DNA of 64,000 nt from Candidatus Dormiibacterota bacterium. Lineage in GTDB: Bacteria > Chloroflexota > Dormibacteria > CF-121. The stretch lies in the NCBI GenBank assembly GCA_035544955.1, contig DASZZN010000009.1, positions 186,001 to 250,000 of the forward strand, given 5' to 3'. The translations under genes and the position numbers were made by a program. This document shows, in pieces, positions 10,249 through 18,541 of the stretch (its first letter is position 1; every line of letters starts with the position of its first letter). The notes beneath the pieces are model-generated. The model was not told where the DNA came from. It did not search any database and was given only the letters and a program-made list of their open reading frames with translations.

Positions 10249-11196
10249 ATGCGACCGTTTCGGTTCGCCGCAGGAGTCAGGACCCGCGAGACTCGCGCTG
10301 AGTTTGTCGACGCTATCCGCGCGGTGGAGGCGCTCGGTTACTCGTCGGTGATGTTTTCCGATCATCTCGTGGACCAATTCGCGCCCATCTCCGCCCTGAG
10401 CGTGGCGGCTGCGGTTACGTCAACGTTGCGAATCGGGACGTTTGTCTTCAACAACGACCTGCGCCATCCCGTCGTCCTCGCCCAGGAGCTGGCAACGCTT
10501 GACCGGCTGAGCGACGGGCGGATCGAGGTCGGCATTGGCGCCGGCTGGAACAAACCAGAGTACGAGGGCGCCGGGATTCCCTACGATCCGGGTGCCACCC
10601 GAATCGACCGGCTGGCCGAAGCTGTCACCGTCATCAAGGGGCTCTTTGCCGGCCCCGTCCACTTTGAGGGCCGCTTTTACCAGGTGAAAGGCTTCGAGGA
10701 CTTTCCCCGTCCAATCCAGCGCCCGCATCCGCCGTTCCTCATCGGTGGCGGCAGCCCCAAGCTGTTGCGCTTCGCCGCGCAGAATGCGCAGATCGTCGGC
10801 ATCGCCCCTCGGGTCCGCCCGGATGGCACGGCGGACGTGATGGGTTGCACGCTCGCGGGCAGTGAGAAGAAGATCGCCATTATCAGGGAGGCCGCCGGCC
10901 CCCGCTTCGACCAACTGGAGATCAACACTTACCCTTCGCTATCGGCACAATCGGCGACGGTGACCGATCAGGCCGGCCCGGTGGCGCGCGAGATCGCCAG
11001 CCAGATTCGCCGGCGTTACGGCATCGACCTATCCGAGCGCGACGTTCTCGAGTCCCCGCACGTGCTCGTCGGTAGCGTCGACAGCCTGGTCGAAAAGTTC
11101 CAGATGCTCCGCGAGCGCCTTGGGATCAGCCATATCCTCGTCGGCGATGACTACCGCGCGTTCGCGCCGGTCGTAGAACGCCTTAGCGGCTCCTGA
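10249..11196 (+). CDS. LLM class F420-dependent oxidoreductase
   Basis: A 315-residue TIM-barrel enzyme of the luciferase-like monooxygenase superfamily. The N-terminus (MRPFRFAAGVR), SDHLVDQFAPISAL near residue 40, IGTFVFNNDLRHPV near 65, and LSDGRIEVGIGAGWN near 95 match the F420-dependent subgroup (TIGR03621-like) rather than bacterial luciferase. The protein is cytosolic and probably uses reduced F420 for a redox reaction on an unknown substrate. It lies alone between two sigma factor genes that point away or alongside, which makes it a candidate target of one of them. Confidence 0.85.
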   Translation: MRPFRFAAGVRTRETRAEFVDAIRAVEALGYSSVMFSDHLVDQFAPISALSVAAAVTSTLRIGTFVFNNDLRHPVVLAQELATLDRLSDGRIEVGIGAGWNKPEYEGAGIPYDPGATRIDRLAEAVTVIKGLFAGPVHFEGRFYQVKGFEDFPRPIQRPHPPFLIGGGSPKLLRFAAQNAQIVGIAPRVRPDGTADVMGCTLAGSEKKIAIIREAAGPRFDQLEINTYPSLSAQSATVTDQAGPVAREIASQIRRRYGIDLSERDVLESPHVLVGSVDSLVEKFQMLRERLGISHILVGDDYRAFAPVVERLSGS

Positions 11197-11267
11197 TCCG
11201 TTAGGGGGGGCTGAAACGGTTGCCGCCTTCAACCGTTGTGTATGCAGTCCGAGGATCAGGAGATGAC

Positions 11268-11789
11268 GTGACCGAAGGCGACGATGCCGGCCGGGCGTTC
11301 GAGGCGCTATATCGCGGCCTCTATCCGCTCGTCGTCCGCACCGTCTATCTCGTGGTCCTCAATCCCGACGTCGCTCAGGAGATTTGTCATGAAGCGTTTC
11401 TCCGACTGTGGCAGCATCGGAGCCGGCTCGGCGAGAGCGCGAATGAGCGGGCCTGGCTGATGCGAGTTGCAATCAACCTGGCGATTGACCAGCGCCGGAG
11501 TCTGCTCACCGCCCTCCGTCACCGAGCCAGCGATGCTACGCCCCCGGATCCGGCAACCGCGGCTCTTGCTCACATCGAGCGCGAGGAAATGCGGCGCGCG
11601 CTCCTCAGTCTTCCGAGGCGAGAGCGCGCCCTTCTCGCCCTCCGCTTCGAACAGGACCTTAGCTTTCCCGAGATTGGCAGGATTTTCGGCCGCCCCGAAG
11701 CGACCGTCAAAACGTGGGTCCATCGCGCCCTCGACCGGCTGCAACAGGAAATGGGCGGGCTTGCCTCGCCGGCGGTGGAGGAATCGTGA
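11268..11789 (+). CDS. RNA polymerase sigma factor, ECF (second copy)
   Basis: A 173-residue ECF sigma factor. Region 2 (VAQEICHEAFLRLW, about residues 38-52) and region 4 (LSFPEIGRIFGRPEATVKTW, near 135-155) are clear. GTG 11268 is chosen because AGGAGA lies five bases before it; a TTG at 11220 is in frame but has no ribosome site. The stop overlaps the next gene as GTGA. It is only distantly similar to the sigma factor at 9664-10197, so this is not a recent duplication. Confidence 0.9.
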   Translation: MTEGDDAGRAFEALYRGLYPLVVRTVYLVVLNPDVAQEICHEAFLRLWQHRSRLGESANERAWLMRVAINLAIDQRRSLLTALRHRASDATPPDPATAALAHIEREEMRRALLSLPRRERALLALRFEQDLSFPEIGRIFGRPEATVKTWVHRALDRLQQEMGGLASPAVEES

Positions 11790-13027
11790 CGAACAACCAG
11801 GATGAACTGATCGCACGCCTGACACGCTTCTACAAGGAAACTGGAAGCGAGGTTTCGGGGGCGCCACCCGCCTGGGTGGTCCCCGTCAAGCGCCGAACGG
11901 CAGGTTGGTTGCAGCCCGCGCTGGCCACCATCGTGCTGGTCGCTCTCGCCGTTGGGCTCGCCGTGACGATCCGGTTGGTTCGCGAGGAGGCACATCGTAA
12001 GATCCCGCCCGTGCCCATTCCGAGTGCATCGCCATCGCCGAATCCCTCAGCAACTGCGACGCCACCGTCGGGCTGGGTCACGCGCAAAGTGCCTGTCGGT
12101 CCGGTCACCGCAATGGCGCTCGACGGCTCAGCCGTTTTTGCTCTGTACGCGCCGACACCGGTGAACGGCGGGATCGATCCCTCCAAGATGGCACTGGCTC
12201 GAATCGACCGAGCGACCGGCGCAGTCGCGACGACGGGGATTTTCCCGTACGCCAAAACCGTGGCGAGAGTCCCGGCCGGGCTCTGGGTTGCCGCCGGCCC
12301 TGGCATTGGAGATGGGACGGTAGCGGCGGACACAAAATGGCTTAGTCTGGTCGACCCCGTGACCTTGAGCGTCAAGCAGCGGGTTCACCTACCGGCCCAG
12401 GCGGACTCGGGGAGCAACGCAGGCCCGCAGGTTGCTGGGGCGTCGAATCTGTTGTGGCTCGGTTACGCCCACTCGCTGTACCGACTTGATCCCATCAGCG
12501 GACGCATATTGCTCACGGCGAGTGTGCCGGGAACGGTGACGTCCATCTCGCTCGACCCGTCGGGCCACCGCCTTTACGTCGGAGTGGACGTAACGCCAAG
12601 CCAGACTAGCCAGGACCTCGTCGTCGAGTGGGATGCCTTGACGGGCGCCCGCCTCGCCTCGGCGACAACGGGCGGGCTCGGACTGGGTGGTCCCCAAGTC
12701 GCAGCGGCGGCAGATGGGGTCTGGATCTCTTTTGCGACTGGCATGATGGGCGCAGTCGGGCACCTAAGTGCGACGGGGCTGGCACTACTCTCGTCGCCGC
12801 AATACCCAAACACGAATGGTATCCATGTATTTGTCTCTGGAGGAACGTTATGGCTTGTCGATGGCGGGCTTTCGCAGGTCGCGTGTGCCGACCCTCTGAC
12901 CGGCGTGGTAGCGGCATCCAGCCACGAGCCCTCCTCAGGGGCGGTCGTCGCCGATGCCAACGGAAGCTATCTCGGCGCCTTCGATGGCGTCGGGTTCCTG
13001 CGACCCGACTCTTCCTGCCCGCACTAG
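11786..13027 (+). CDS. Membrane-anchored beta-propeller protein paired with second ECF sigma factor
   Basis: A 413-residue protein: about 45 N-terminal cytoplasmic residues, a membrane helix near residues 45-65 (ATIVLVALAVGLAVTI), a Pro/Ser-rich linker (PIPSASPSPNPSATATPP), then a repetitive beta-rich domain likely to fold as a propeller outside the membrane. The GTG start overlaps the sigma stop as GTGA. The architecture matches the protein at 8279-9667, so the two pairs are the same type of module. Ligand and mechanism are unknown. Confidence 0.7.
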   Translation: MTNNQDELIARLTRFYKETGSEVSGAPPAWVVPVKRRTAGWLQPALATIVLVALAVGLAVTIRLVREEAHRKIPPVPIPSASPSPNPSATATPPSGWVTRKVPVGPVTAMALDGSAVFALYAPTPVNGGIDPSKMALARIDRATGAVATTGIFPYAKTVARVPAGLWVAAGPGIGDGTVAADTKWLSLVDPVTLSVKQRVHLPAQADSGSNAGPQVAGASNLLWLGYAHSLYRLDPISGRILLTASVPGTVTSISLDPSGHRLYVGVDVTPSQTSQDLVVEWDALTGARLASATTGGLGLGGPQVAAAADGVWISFATGMMGAVGHLSATGLALLSSPQYPNTNGIHVFVSGGTLWLVDGGLSQVACADPLTGVVAASSHEPSSGAVVADANGSYLGAFDGVGFLRPDSSCPH

Positions 13028-13043
13028 GGGAACTCGGCAAAAT

Positions 13044-13730
13044 CTAGCGGCGAGGCGATGGAAATCTGGGCTCGAGGCTCGGTGGCAGGCGCTTGATTGA
13101 CCGACGGTTCCAAATTCCCATCAGCGCCAGGGCGAGGACGAAGACCGCAGCGCCCGCCAGCGCGATGGCGAGTGGTTGAAACGCGAAGGCGAGAGCTGCC
13201 AGGGCTCCAATAGCGCCCGCGACGGCGGCAACAATCACCGTCAGCATCCCCGGCAGGGTCTGCGGCACGTGGAATATCGACCCCAGGCGTCGACTGGCTG
13301 TGACGTCGATGCCAAGGGTCTGCAGGGCGCCGGACAAATCGTCGTATGGACTGGTAATGAAGTACTGTTCCAGCTCGGGGTGGAGGTCGACGTAGGCGTG
13401 TCGGAGTCGGTTCATTCCGATCACCCATCGATAGTCATCGCCATTGAGCCCGGTCAGCCGCGAGATGGTGATGAGGCCGGCGAACAGGACGAGCGCGAGC
13501 AGTGGGATCGCGATCGAGATGAAGATCGCGCCGAAGTGATCGGCCTGCGCGACCAGCGCCAGCGCGATCAATGCGCCGGACAGGATGGCCAGGAATATCG
13601 TCACCCGGGTGAGGGCCTCGTTGTAGGTCAACGTCCGGGTTGCCAACAGGCTCCAGTGCTCGGTAGCCAGGATCTGCAGCTTGGCGGCGGCTCCAGTGTC
13701 GCGTCCAACCGGCGGAATTTCGGTAGACAT
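13044..13730 (-). CDS. Hypothetical membrane protein
   Basis: A 228-residue protein with two pairs of hydrophobic segments: roughly residues 45-90 (VTIFLAILSGALIALALV and the next helix) and 160-210 (LPGMLTVIVAAVAGAIGALAAL onward). A soluble stretch lies between the pairs. ATG 13730 is chosen because GGAGAGAGAA precedes it. It ends 17 bases from the convergent propeller gene. I do not recognise a family; topology alone supports a four-helix inner-membrane protein. Confidence 0.7.
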   Translation of the reverse strand: MSTEIPPVGRDTGAAAKLQILATEHWSLLATRTLTYNEALTRVTIFLAILSGALIALALVAQADHFGAIFISIAIPLLALVLFAGLITISRLTGLNGDDYRWVIGMNRLRHAYVDLHPELEQYFITSPYDDLSGALQTLGIDVTASRRLGSIFHVPQTLPGMLTVIVAAVAGAIGALAALAFAFQPLAIALAGAAVFVLALALMGIWNRRSIKRLPPSLEPRFPSPRR

Positions 13731-13772
13731 TTCTCTCTCCTTCAATACGAATGGGTTCGCCTGGAATCGACC

Positions 13773-14900
13773 TTATCGAGGTGGTGGCAACGAGATCAGT
13801 ACAGCAGCAAGGGCTAAAACGATGGAGGCCACCCAGGCTTCGATCCGCTGGCGGCCCAGCACCGCAGTAACGAGGGCGGCGGCAACGATGCCCGCCTTTA
13901 CCAGAATTACCCACCCGTAGCCGGTGGTTATCAGCGCCGCCGCGGAGCTGAGGTGGGCGAGGGCGAGCAAAAGGCCACTACCGATCGCGACCGCCAACGC
14001 GTCGATCGCGTAGCGGCTGAAGCGGCGGTCCGGCGCGAACGCGAAAGCCGTGAGCCCGCCCACCCAGATTCCCATCGCCGCGACGTGAATCGCGTCCAGC
14101 ACGAGACCGGCACCGGGCAGTCCCGCAATCGCATGCGCACTGGCGCCATCGACCAACGCCATACCGGCGCCCAGCGCGAGGATCGGCCAGGGGGATTCGA
14201 GGGCGAGCAGTGCCCATACCGACAAGGCGATGGCCAGCCGTAGCCCGAGCAGGCGGCCGAAGCCGGAGGCCAGCACCGCGATGGCGGTGTCGCCGTCGAA
14301 CGACAGGCTCGCCAGCTGCGCGATCAGCGCGACTGGTTCCGCGGCGATCAGCAACAACACACCCGCGACCACCAACCGGCGCAGGCGTGGCTCGCGGCGC
14401 GTCACGACCTGGTACGCGATCGTCCCGAACGCCAGCGCCACGCCGATGAAATGGATCCAGCGGGCGAGCGCCTGAAGAGCGAACCCGAGTGGCGTGGCGG
14501 TCCCGATTTCGCCACCGGAGAGCGCGGGCAAATAGGGGTTGGCGCTCGGCTGGCCCACGACGAAACTGAATGCCCCGCGTGACGGGTGGGTGTCGGCGGC
14601 GAGGGCCTGCCAGGTCACCACGTAAGTTCCGGTCTCGGTGGAATTGATCGGCGCCGTCAGCGCATGGCCCACAACGCGGACCGGCCCGGCGACCTGATGG
14701 CCGGTCGGGCTAAAGACCTTGATCCCTTTGCCCGCAGGAGCCACGGGTTCCGAGAACGTCAACGAAACGGATGCGGGCGGTGCGCCGAGAACCGCATCCG
14801 GGGATGGGTCTGAAAAGAACAGCACCGCATGCGCCCAGGCCGCGCGCGGCGCGAGTGCCAGGATAAGCGCGAGGCCGACGACCAGGAGTCGCCGGCCCAA
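13773..14900 (-). CDS. CopC-CopD fusion, copper resistance/import protein
   Basis: About 375 residues. A signal peptide ends in RAAWA, leaving His24 as the mature N-terminus, which is the classic copper ligand of CopC. The CopC beta-barrel follows (FFSDPSPDAVLGAPPASVSL, then ADTHPSRGAFSFVV near residue 105). From about residue 140 there are eight hydrophobic segments of a CopD domain (ARWIHFIGVALAFGT; DAIHVAAMGIWVGG). Fused CopC-CopD (YcnJ-like) proteins handle periplasmic copper and its import. The start is uncertain: TTG 14900, three bases past the MFS stop, fits the signal peptide. It is probably cotranscribed with the MFS gene. Confidence 0.85.
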   Translation of the reverse strand: MGRRLLVVGLALILALAPRAAWAHAVLFFSDPSPDAVLGAPPASVSLTFSEPVAPAGKGIKVFSPTGHQVAGPVRVVGHALTAPINSTETGTYVVTWQALAADTHPSRGAFSFVVGQPSANPYLPALSGGEIGTATPLGFALQALARWIHFIGVALAFGTIAYQVVTRREPRLRRLVVAGVLLLIAAEPVALIAQLASLSFDGDTAIAVLASGFGRLLGLRLAIALSVWALLALESPWPILALGAGMALVDGASAHAIAGLPGAGLVLDAIHVAAMGIWVGGLTAFAFAPDRRFSRYAIDALAVAIGSGLLLALAHLSSAAALITTGYGWVILVKAGIVAAALVTAVLGRQRIEAWVASIVLALAAVLISLPPPR

Positions 14901-14902
14901 GC

Positions 14903-16183
14903 TCAGGTGTAGGCGGGCGCCTCGGCGGGAGCGGGCAATCCCGGTCCCTCCGTCCGGCGCGTACGCGCGATTCGGAGCACCAGCCCGGCCGCGAAGAGGC
15001 AAAGGAGGCCCGAGCTCATGAAGGCCAGTTGGTAGTCGCCAAAGAACGTCCGCACGGCGCCGGCCGCGAAGGCGATCGACGCGGCGCCGAGTTGATGGGC
15101 GGCGAAGATCCATCCGTACACGATCGTGAAATTCTGCTGTCCAAAGAGCTGGCGAGCCAGCTGGACGGTGGGGGGCACGGTCGCGACCCAGTCGAGCCCG
15201 TAGAAGACGATGAACAGGATGAGGCCGAAGTACGCCGTGCCGAAGGCGTAGGGCAGGAACAGCAGCGACAGGCCACGCAGGCCGTAGTACCAGAACAGCA
15301 ACCAGCGGCTATCGAAACGGTCGGTGAGGACCCCCGACACCAGCGTGCCCACCACGTCAAAGACACCGATCAGGGCCAGCAGGCTGGCCGCGGTCACCTC
15401 GGCCATCCCGTGGTCCATCGAGGCCGGGATGAGGTGCGTGCCGATCAGGCCGTTGGTGGATGCCCCGCAAATGAAGAAGCTGCCCGCCAGCAACCAGAAA
15501 TCACGCGAGTGGGCACCGAGTCGCAGGCCGCGAAACGCGTTCGCGATCGGGTTGCCGACCGCGAGTGGTCCCGTGTCCGCGGTGGTCGCACCGTAGGCGC
15601 GCAGGCCGAGGTCGGCCGGCCGGTTGCGGAGAAAGAGCGCGACGATCGGCACGACCGCGAGCGCAGCGATGCCGACTGTGATCGCCGCGCTGCGCCAGCC
15701 GCGGTTCTGCGCCAGCCAGCCGAGAAATGGAAGAAAGATCAGCTGACCGGTCGCGCCCGCCGCGGTGAGGGCACCGATCACCAACCCGCGACGCTGCACG
15801 AACCAACGGCTGGCGACGGTCGCCGCAAGCACCGACGCCATGCAGCCTGTGCCGAGACCCACGACCACGCCCCAGAGCAGGTACAGCTGCCAGGGGGCCG
15901 TCATCACCGTCGTCAGCAGCGCGCCGGTGGCGACCGTGATCAGCGCGCCGACGGTGACCGTGCGGATGCCGAACCGGTTCATGAGCGCGGCGGCGAACGG
16001 CCCTGTCAATCCGAAGAGGAGCAGGTTGATGAAGACCGCAAAGGAGATGATCGCGCGGTTCCACCCGAATTCGTGCTCGAGTGGAACGATCAGGACGCCG
16101 GGCGTCGCCCGAAATCCCGCGGCGCCCATGAGGGCGATGAAGGTCACGGCGGCGACGATCCAGGCGTAGTGGATGCGCTTCAT
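14903..16183 (-). CDS. MFS transporter
   Basis: A 426-residue major facilitator with twelve predicted membrane helices. The N-terminal half has MNRFGIRTV in the loop after the second helix (degenerate MFS signature), and a central cytoplasmic loop near residues 195-230 carries RNRPADLGLRAYG, typical of the oxalate/formate and monocarboxylate antiporter group. ATG 16183 has a GGGAG ribosome site. It lies immediately upstream of the CopC-CopD gene. Substrate unknown; an organic anion is more likely than copper. Confidence 0.87.
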   Translation of the reverse strand: MKRIHYAWIVAAVTFIALMGAAGFRATPGVLIVPLEHEFGWNRAIISFAVFINLLLFGLTGPFAAALMNRFGIRTVTVGALITVATGALLTTVMTAPWQLYLLWGVVVGLGTGCMASVLAATVASRWFVQRRGLVIGALTAAGATGQLIFLPFLGWLAQNRGWRSAAITVGIAALAVVPIVALFLRNRPADLGLRAYGATTADTGPLAVGNPIANAFRGLRLGAHSRDFWLLAGSFFICGASTNGLIGTHLIPASMDHGMAEVTAASLLALIGVFDVVGTLVSGVLTDRFDSRWLLFWYYGLRGLSLLFLPYAFGTAYFGLILFIVFYGLDWVATVPPTVQLARQLFGQQNFTIVYGWIFAAHQLGAASIAFAAGAVRTFFGDYQLAFMSSGLLCLFAAGLVLRIARTRRTEGPGLPAPAEAPAYT

Positions 16184-16295
16184 TGTCTCCCGGAATATAC
16201 AGGCCACTCGGCAAGAAGTTTGCCGATGAATTTGACTGTTCCCATCAGTCTTATGGGCAGGCCACCCCGAAATCGGGAATTGAGAGGAGGTCGAC

Positions 16296-16663
16296 GTGGA
16301 ACAGAAGAATCTCGACATCTACGGCAACGCACCGATCCCGTGGTCGCGCGCGCTCAAGGCGCTCGAGCGGGCACCCGCGAAACCGGAAGATCCAGGCGGC
16401 CCGACGACATACTGGCTGGCCACGACTCGGCCCGTCGGGCGCCCGCATCTCGCCGTGGTCGGTGCGGTTCGGGTCAGATCATCCGCACGATCGACGTGCC
16501 GCTCGATTCAGCCAGTTCGGGCGATGTGGCGCGGTGGATGGTCGCCTTCAACGAGATCCGAGATGCCGATATCAGCGATGAAGAGCGCCTCATTCGTGGC
16601 GGGCTCATTTGCGAGGCGCTCCACGAGAACTGCGGTGGGAGTCTGAAGGAGGTTCAGCGATGA
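16296..16663 (+). pseudogene. Broken pyridoxamine 5'-phosphate oxidase-like gene
   Basis: The start GTG 16296 has an ideal GGAGG site. The first 57 or so residues (NLDIYGNAPIPW through TYWLATTRPVGRPHLAVVGA) look like the N-terminus of a PPOX-family flavin split-barrel protein. The sequence then loses sense in this frame. In another frame a coherent C-terminal piece runs from about 16475 (GQIIRTIDVPLD) to LICEALHENCGG and stops at 16663. The middle of the barrel is missing, so an internal deletion plus frameshift is more likely than a simple sequencing error. The tail overlaps the ChrB-domain gene start as ATGA. Confidence 0.6.
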
Positions 16664-17091
16664 AGTGGGTCACGCGAAAGAATGCCAACGTCGACCGGAT
16701 TGCCTGCCCATGGCTCATCAGGCGATTCGTAGATAAGGATGCGGAGTTCCTTTTCGTCCAGGCTGACGAGGTCTCCGGTGTAGCGCAGCGTGAGGGTGCC
16801 ATCCCCTATGACGTGAAGGGAGCCGAGTTGGGGCATGTCGATGGGCGATGCAGTTTCGAGTCCATCATGGTCAAGTACCAGCTGACCGACCCGGCTCTGC
16901 AGAAGCTCGCCAAGATTGTGCACGGCGCCGATGTATCCGCCGACATCAACATCGTGCCGGAGTCGGCCGGGCTGCAGGCGATCGCGCACGGCTTCGCCCT
17001 GGCTCATGGTGACAACGACCACGAGAAGATACGACTCGAAACACCCATGTACGACGCCCTCTACGCTTGGTGCAAGGCCCAGCCAGGATAG
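16660..17091 (+). CDS. Chromate resistance protein ChrB-domain protein
   Basis: A 143-residue protein matching the ChrB C-terminal domain: KWVTRKNANVDRIACPWLIRRF at the start, then FVDKDAEFLFV, HVDGRCSFESIM and LAKIVHGAD. The cysteine in RIACPWL is conserved in the family. Stand-alone copies occur outside chromate operons and their function is uncertain; no ChrA transporter is in the window. GGAGG lies seven bases before ATG 16660. It is coupled to the broken PPOX gene upstream. Confidence 0.85.
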   Translation: MKWVTRKNANVDRIACPWLIRRFVDKDAEFLFVQADEVSGVAQREGAIPYDVKGAELGHVDGRCSFESIMVKYQLTDPALQKLAKIVHGADVSADINIVPESAGLQAIAHGFALAHGDNDHEKIRLETPMYDALYAWCKAQPG

Positions 17092-17162
17092 CGACCTGAA
17101 TCCGATCCGCTCCATCCCGGAGCTCGCTCGCCGACGTGGCTAGGCGACCTTCCGTTCCTAAC

Positions 17163-17603
17163 TTACCGGGTGACGGCGACCGTCGGCGGCGTCGGGGCAA
17201 GTCCAAGCTGCCGTAGCATGCCGAGCCGATCGATGTCGCCCCAATGGTCGGTCACTTGGCCATTCTTGATCCGGACAAAGTGGCTCTCCGTCCAGGTGGC
17301 CTGCTTCCCAGTTGCCGGCATACCCCTAAAGTCACCCTTCATCGTGCCGGTATAGGTAACCTTGGTGGCCACAAGATCGCCTTCGGCAACCTGCAAGTCG
17401 ATCGTATTCTTGAGATCCGGGAACGCCGAGCGGAGGGCGCGGGCCATCAACTTGAGGCCCTCCCGCCCGGGCGGCACCCCTGGCGGAAGCTCACCGTGTT
17501 CACGGCTGTCCGGTGCCACCACCTCGTCGATCACTTCGAATCGCCCCTGGCCGAAGACTTCCACCGAGATGCGGCGGCCGATTGCCTTGATGTCCTCTGT
17601 CAT
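17163..17603 (-). CDS. SnoaL-like ester cyclase / polyketide cyclase family protein
   Basis: A 146-residue protein of the NTF2-like superfamily. Features are an N-terminal helix (AIGRRISVEVFGQGRFEVIDEVV), VAPDSREHG near residue 30, a helix LMARALRSAFPDL near 55, and the motif HFVRIKNGQVTDHWGDIDRLGMLRQLG at the end, which is typical of the SnoaL/ester cyclase group. These soluble proteins bind small hydrophobic ligands; the substrate is unknown. It stands alone, with 114 bases upstream in which I see no clear promoter. Confidence 0.85.
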   Translation of the reverse strand: MTEDIKAIGRRISVEVFGQGRFEVIDEVVAPDSREHGELPPGVPPGREGLKLMARALRSAFPDLKNTIDLQVAEGDLVATKVTYTGTMKGDFRGMPATGKQATWTESHFVRIKNGQVTDHWGDIDRLGMLRQLGLAPTPPTVAVTR

Positions 17604-17717
17604 GGTTCCGCCTCCATGTGAGCGCCGAGCCGATACAGCAGGGCTAGGGTAGCACCGCGACCTCCCAGCTGACTCTATTGAGAACGCTACCCGTGACGAT
17701 CGTTGGTCGGCGTCGCG

Positions 17718-18449
17718 TCAGCGGGTGGCTTCGTCGAGAAGCAGCCGCAACTGGCTGGCAAGGGTTTCGAGCCTCGCTGGGTCGACGAACATGATTGACG
17801 TATTGGCGATTCGGTCGATCGCTTGAATGAACGATGCCCGGTTCGGCAGTGTCGCGCCAAGGATTTCGTTTACCTTTCTCGAGCGATTCTGAAGCGCGGC
17901 ATCGGCCAGTTGTTGCATGTGGTTGAGCAGGCCAGTCCAATCCACGGATTCCGCTGAGCGCGGCGATGTCACAGGAGTTGCGACGCTCGTAGGACCTGCG
18001 ACGCTCGCAGCATCTGCCAGCACCAGATCGGTCGGGCGCTTTATCGTTTCGGCGGTCGGCAAGCGGGCCTTGGGGTCAAACGAATAGCTTCCGTCCGCCC
18101 ACGACAAGGCCGCCTGAACGGCCTGCTCCCCCTCGACCTTGCCGCAGTTGGCGTGGAAAAGATGTCCAAATAGAAGGTGGAGCGAACAAATCTCATCGTT
18201 GCGCGTGAGCGTCAAGGTGCCCGTCGCGCGACGGGCTTGCATCGTCAGCAGGAGGGTCCCAAGGAAAGTCTGCGCGATCGAGCCCGACTGGTTCAGGTCT
18301 GGAGGCGGCGCGGGTGCCGGTCTCGCGGCTACCGGTCTCTTGGGGCGGTCAAGTTCCGCCTGGATCGTTCGGGGTCGGCGCGTTCCGATAAGCAGGAGAA
18401 CGATCACGCCCGATGCAACCGCCGCCGCGAGCAGCACCCAGGTATTCAT
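17718..18449 (-). CDS. DUF4388 (PATAN-like) domain protein with N-terminal membrane anchor
   Basis: A 243-residue protein. One membrane helix at residues 4-22 is followed by a basic, Pro-rich linker (RPVAARPAPAPPPD). A DUF4388-type domain spans about residues 57-130 (FLGTLLLTMQARRATGTLTL; LHLLFGHLFHANCG; EGEQAVQAALSWADGSYSF). A helical C-terminal region completes it. DUF4388/PATAN domains occur in bacterial signalling proteins and mediate protein contacts. It stands alone; the role is unknown. Confidence 0.75.
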   Translation of the reverse strand: MNTWVLLAAAVASGVIVLLLIGTRRPRTIQAELDRPKRPVAARPAPAPPPDLNQSGSIAQTFLGTLLLTMQARRATGTLTLTRNDEICSLHLLFGHLFHANCGKVEGEQAVQAALSWADGSYSFDPKARLPTAETIKRPTDLVLADAASVAGPTSVATPVTSPRSAESVDWTGLLNHMQQLADAALQNRSRKVNEILGATLPNRASFIQAIDRIANTSIMFVDPARLETLASQLRLLLDEATR

Positions 18450-18541
18450 CAGCAGCTATCCGCCGCCTGCACTGAAGCTTCCGCATCGCCCCACGCAAGC
18501 TGCAACGCGTTCGCAGGGGCAAAGGTATTGCCCCCGGTGCG

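Noticed and set aside
15029-16663. A 544-codon plus-strand open frame antisense to the MFS gene
   Set aside because: It mirrors the MFS gene on the other strand, has charged low-complexity sequence, and only its last part (from about 16475) carries sense as the tail of the broken PPOX gene.
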